From positions 1 to 5,625 of the forward strand of contig JAKAAU010000108.1 of assembly GCA_021802165.1 (NCBI GenBank): a stretch of DNA of 5,625 nt, written 5' to 3'. Both the position numbers and the translations under genes were made by a program. The DNA comes from Thermoplasmata archaeon. Its GTDB lineage: Archaea; Thermoplasmatota; Thermoplasmata; Thermoplasmatales; Thermoplasmataceae. This document shows positions 5,597 to 5,625 of the stretch, piece by piece. The notes beneath the pieces were generated by a model. The model was not told the DNA's origin. It made no database searches and worked only from the letters and a program-made list of their open reading frames with translations. The stretch's first letter is position 1, and the number at the start of each line of letters is the position of its first letter.

Positions 5597-5625
5597 TTCT
5601 TTGTATAAAAGAGTGAAATATCAAT

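Noticed and set aside
5419..5616. Plus-strand 65-codon Phe/Ile-rich frame
   Set aside because: It is antisense to the start of the coiled-coil gene. Its apparent hydrophobicity is the complement of Glu/Lys codons.

Overview
The window looks like a stretch of an archaeal chromosome, most likely from an acidophilic, A+T-rich member of the Thermoplasmatales (Ferroplasma/Acidiplasma/Thermoplasma type). The grounds are an archaeal-type phosphoenolpyruvate synthase, a short geranylgeranyl-reductase-family flavoprotein, a DtxR-family regulator, Arg codons dominated by AGA/AGG, and TATA boxes directly upstream of start codons with no room for a leader or Shine-Dalgarno site. The lineage is an inference; the archaeal promoter layout is seen directly. 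No mobile element, CRISPR array, tRNA or rRNA was recognised.

Layout: (1) Positions 1-2194, minus strand: ppsA, phosphoenolpyruvate synthase. It is cut by the left edge just after its catalytic Cys, so only a short C-terminal tail is missing. (2) Positions 2195-2487: A+T-rich spacer with the ppsA promoter, a 12-bp palindrome, a second strong TATA box facing right, and a doubtful 31-codon hydrophobic ORF. (3) Positions 2488-3078, plus strand: a lidless alpha/beta hydrolase resembling the ABHD14/CIB branch. (4) Positions 3087-4040, minus strand: a compact FAD-dependent oxidoreductase of the geranylgeranyl reductase family, convergent with the hydrolase across 8 bp. (5) Positions 4041-4147: a divergent promoter region with candidate operator elements. 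(6) Positions 4148-4771, plus strand: a DtxR/IdeR/MntR-family metal-dependent repressor with a C-terminal FeoA-like domain. (7) Positions 4825-5568, minus strand: a 247-residue protein that is almost entirely one unbroken heptad coiled coil ending in a lysine-rich tail.

Each gene appears to be its own transcription unit, since neighbours are either divergent or convergent. In all five, an A/T octamer begins exactly 28 nt before the A of the chosen ATG, which points to leaderless mRNAs throughout. The two plus-strand genes share the identical octamer TTTAATTA at this position. The ppsA product links pyruvate to gluconeogenesis. The flavoprotein may reduce isoprenoid double bonds (archaeal lipids or quinones) and shares its promoter region with the metal-dependent regulator, so co-regulation is possible. 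The hydrolase and coiled-coil protein have no obvious functional link to their neighbours.
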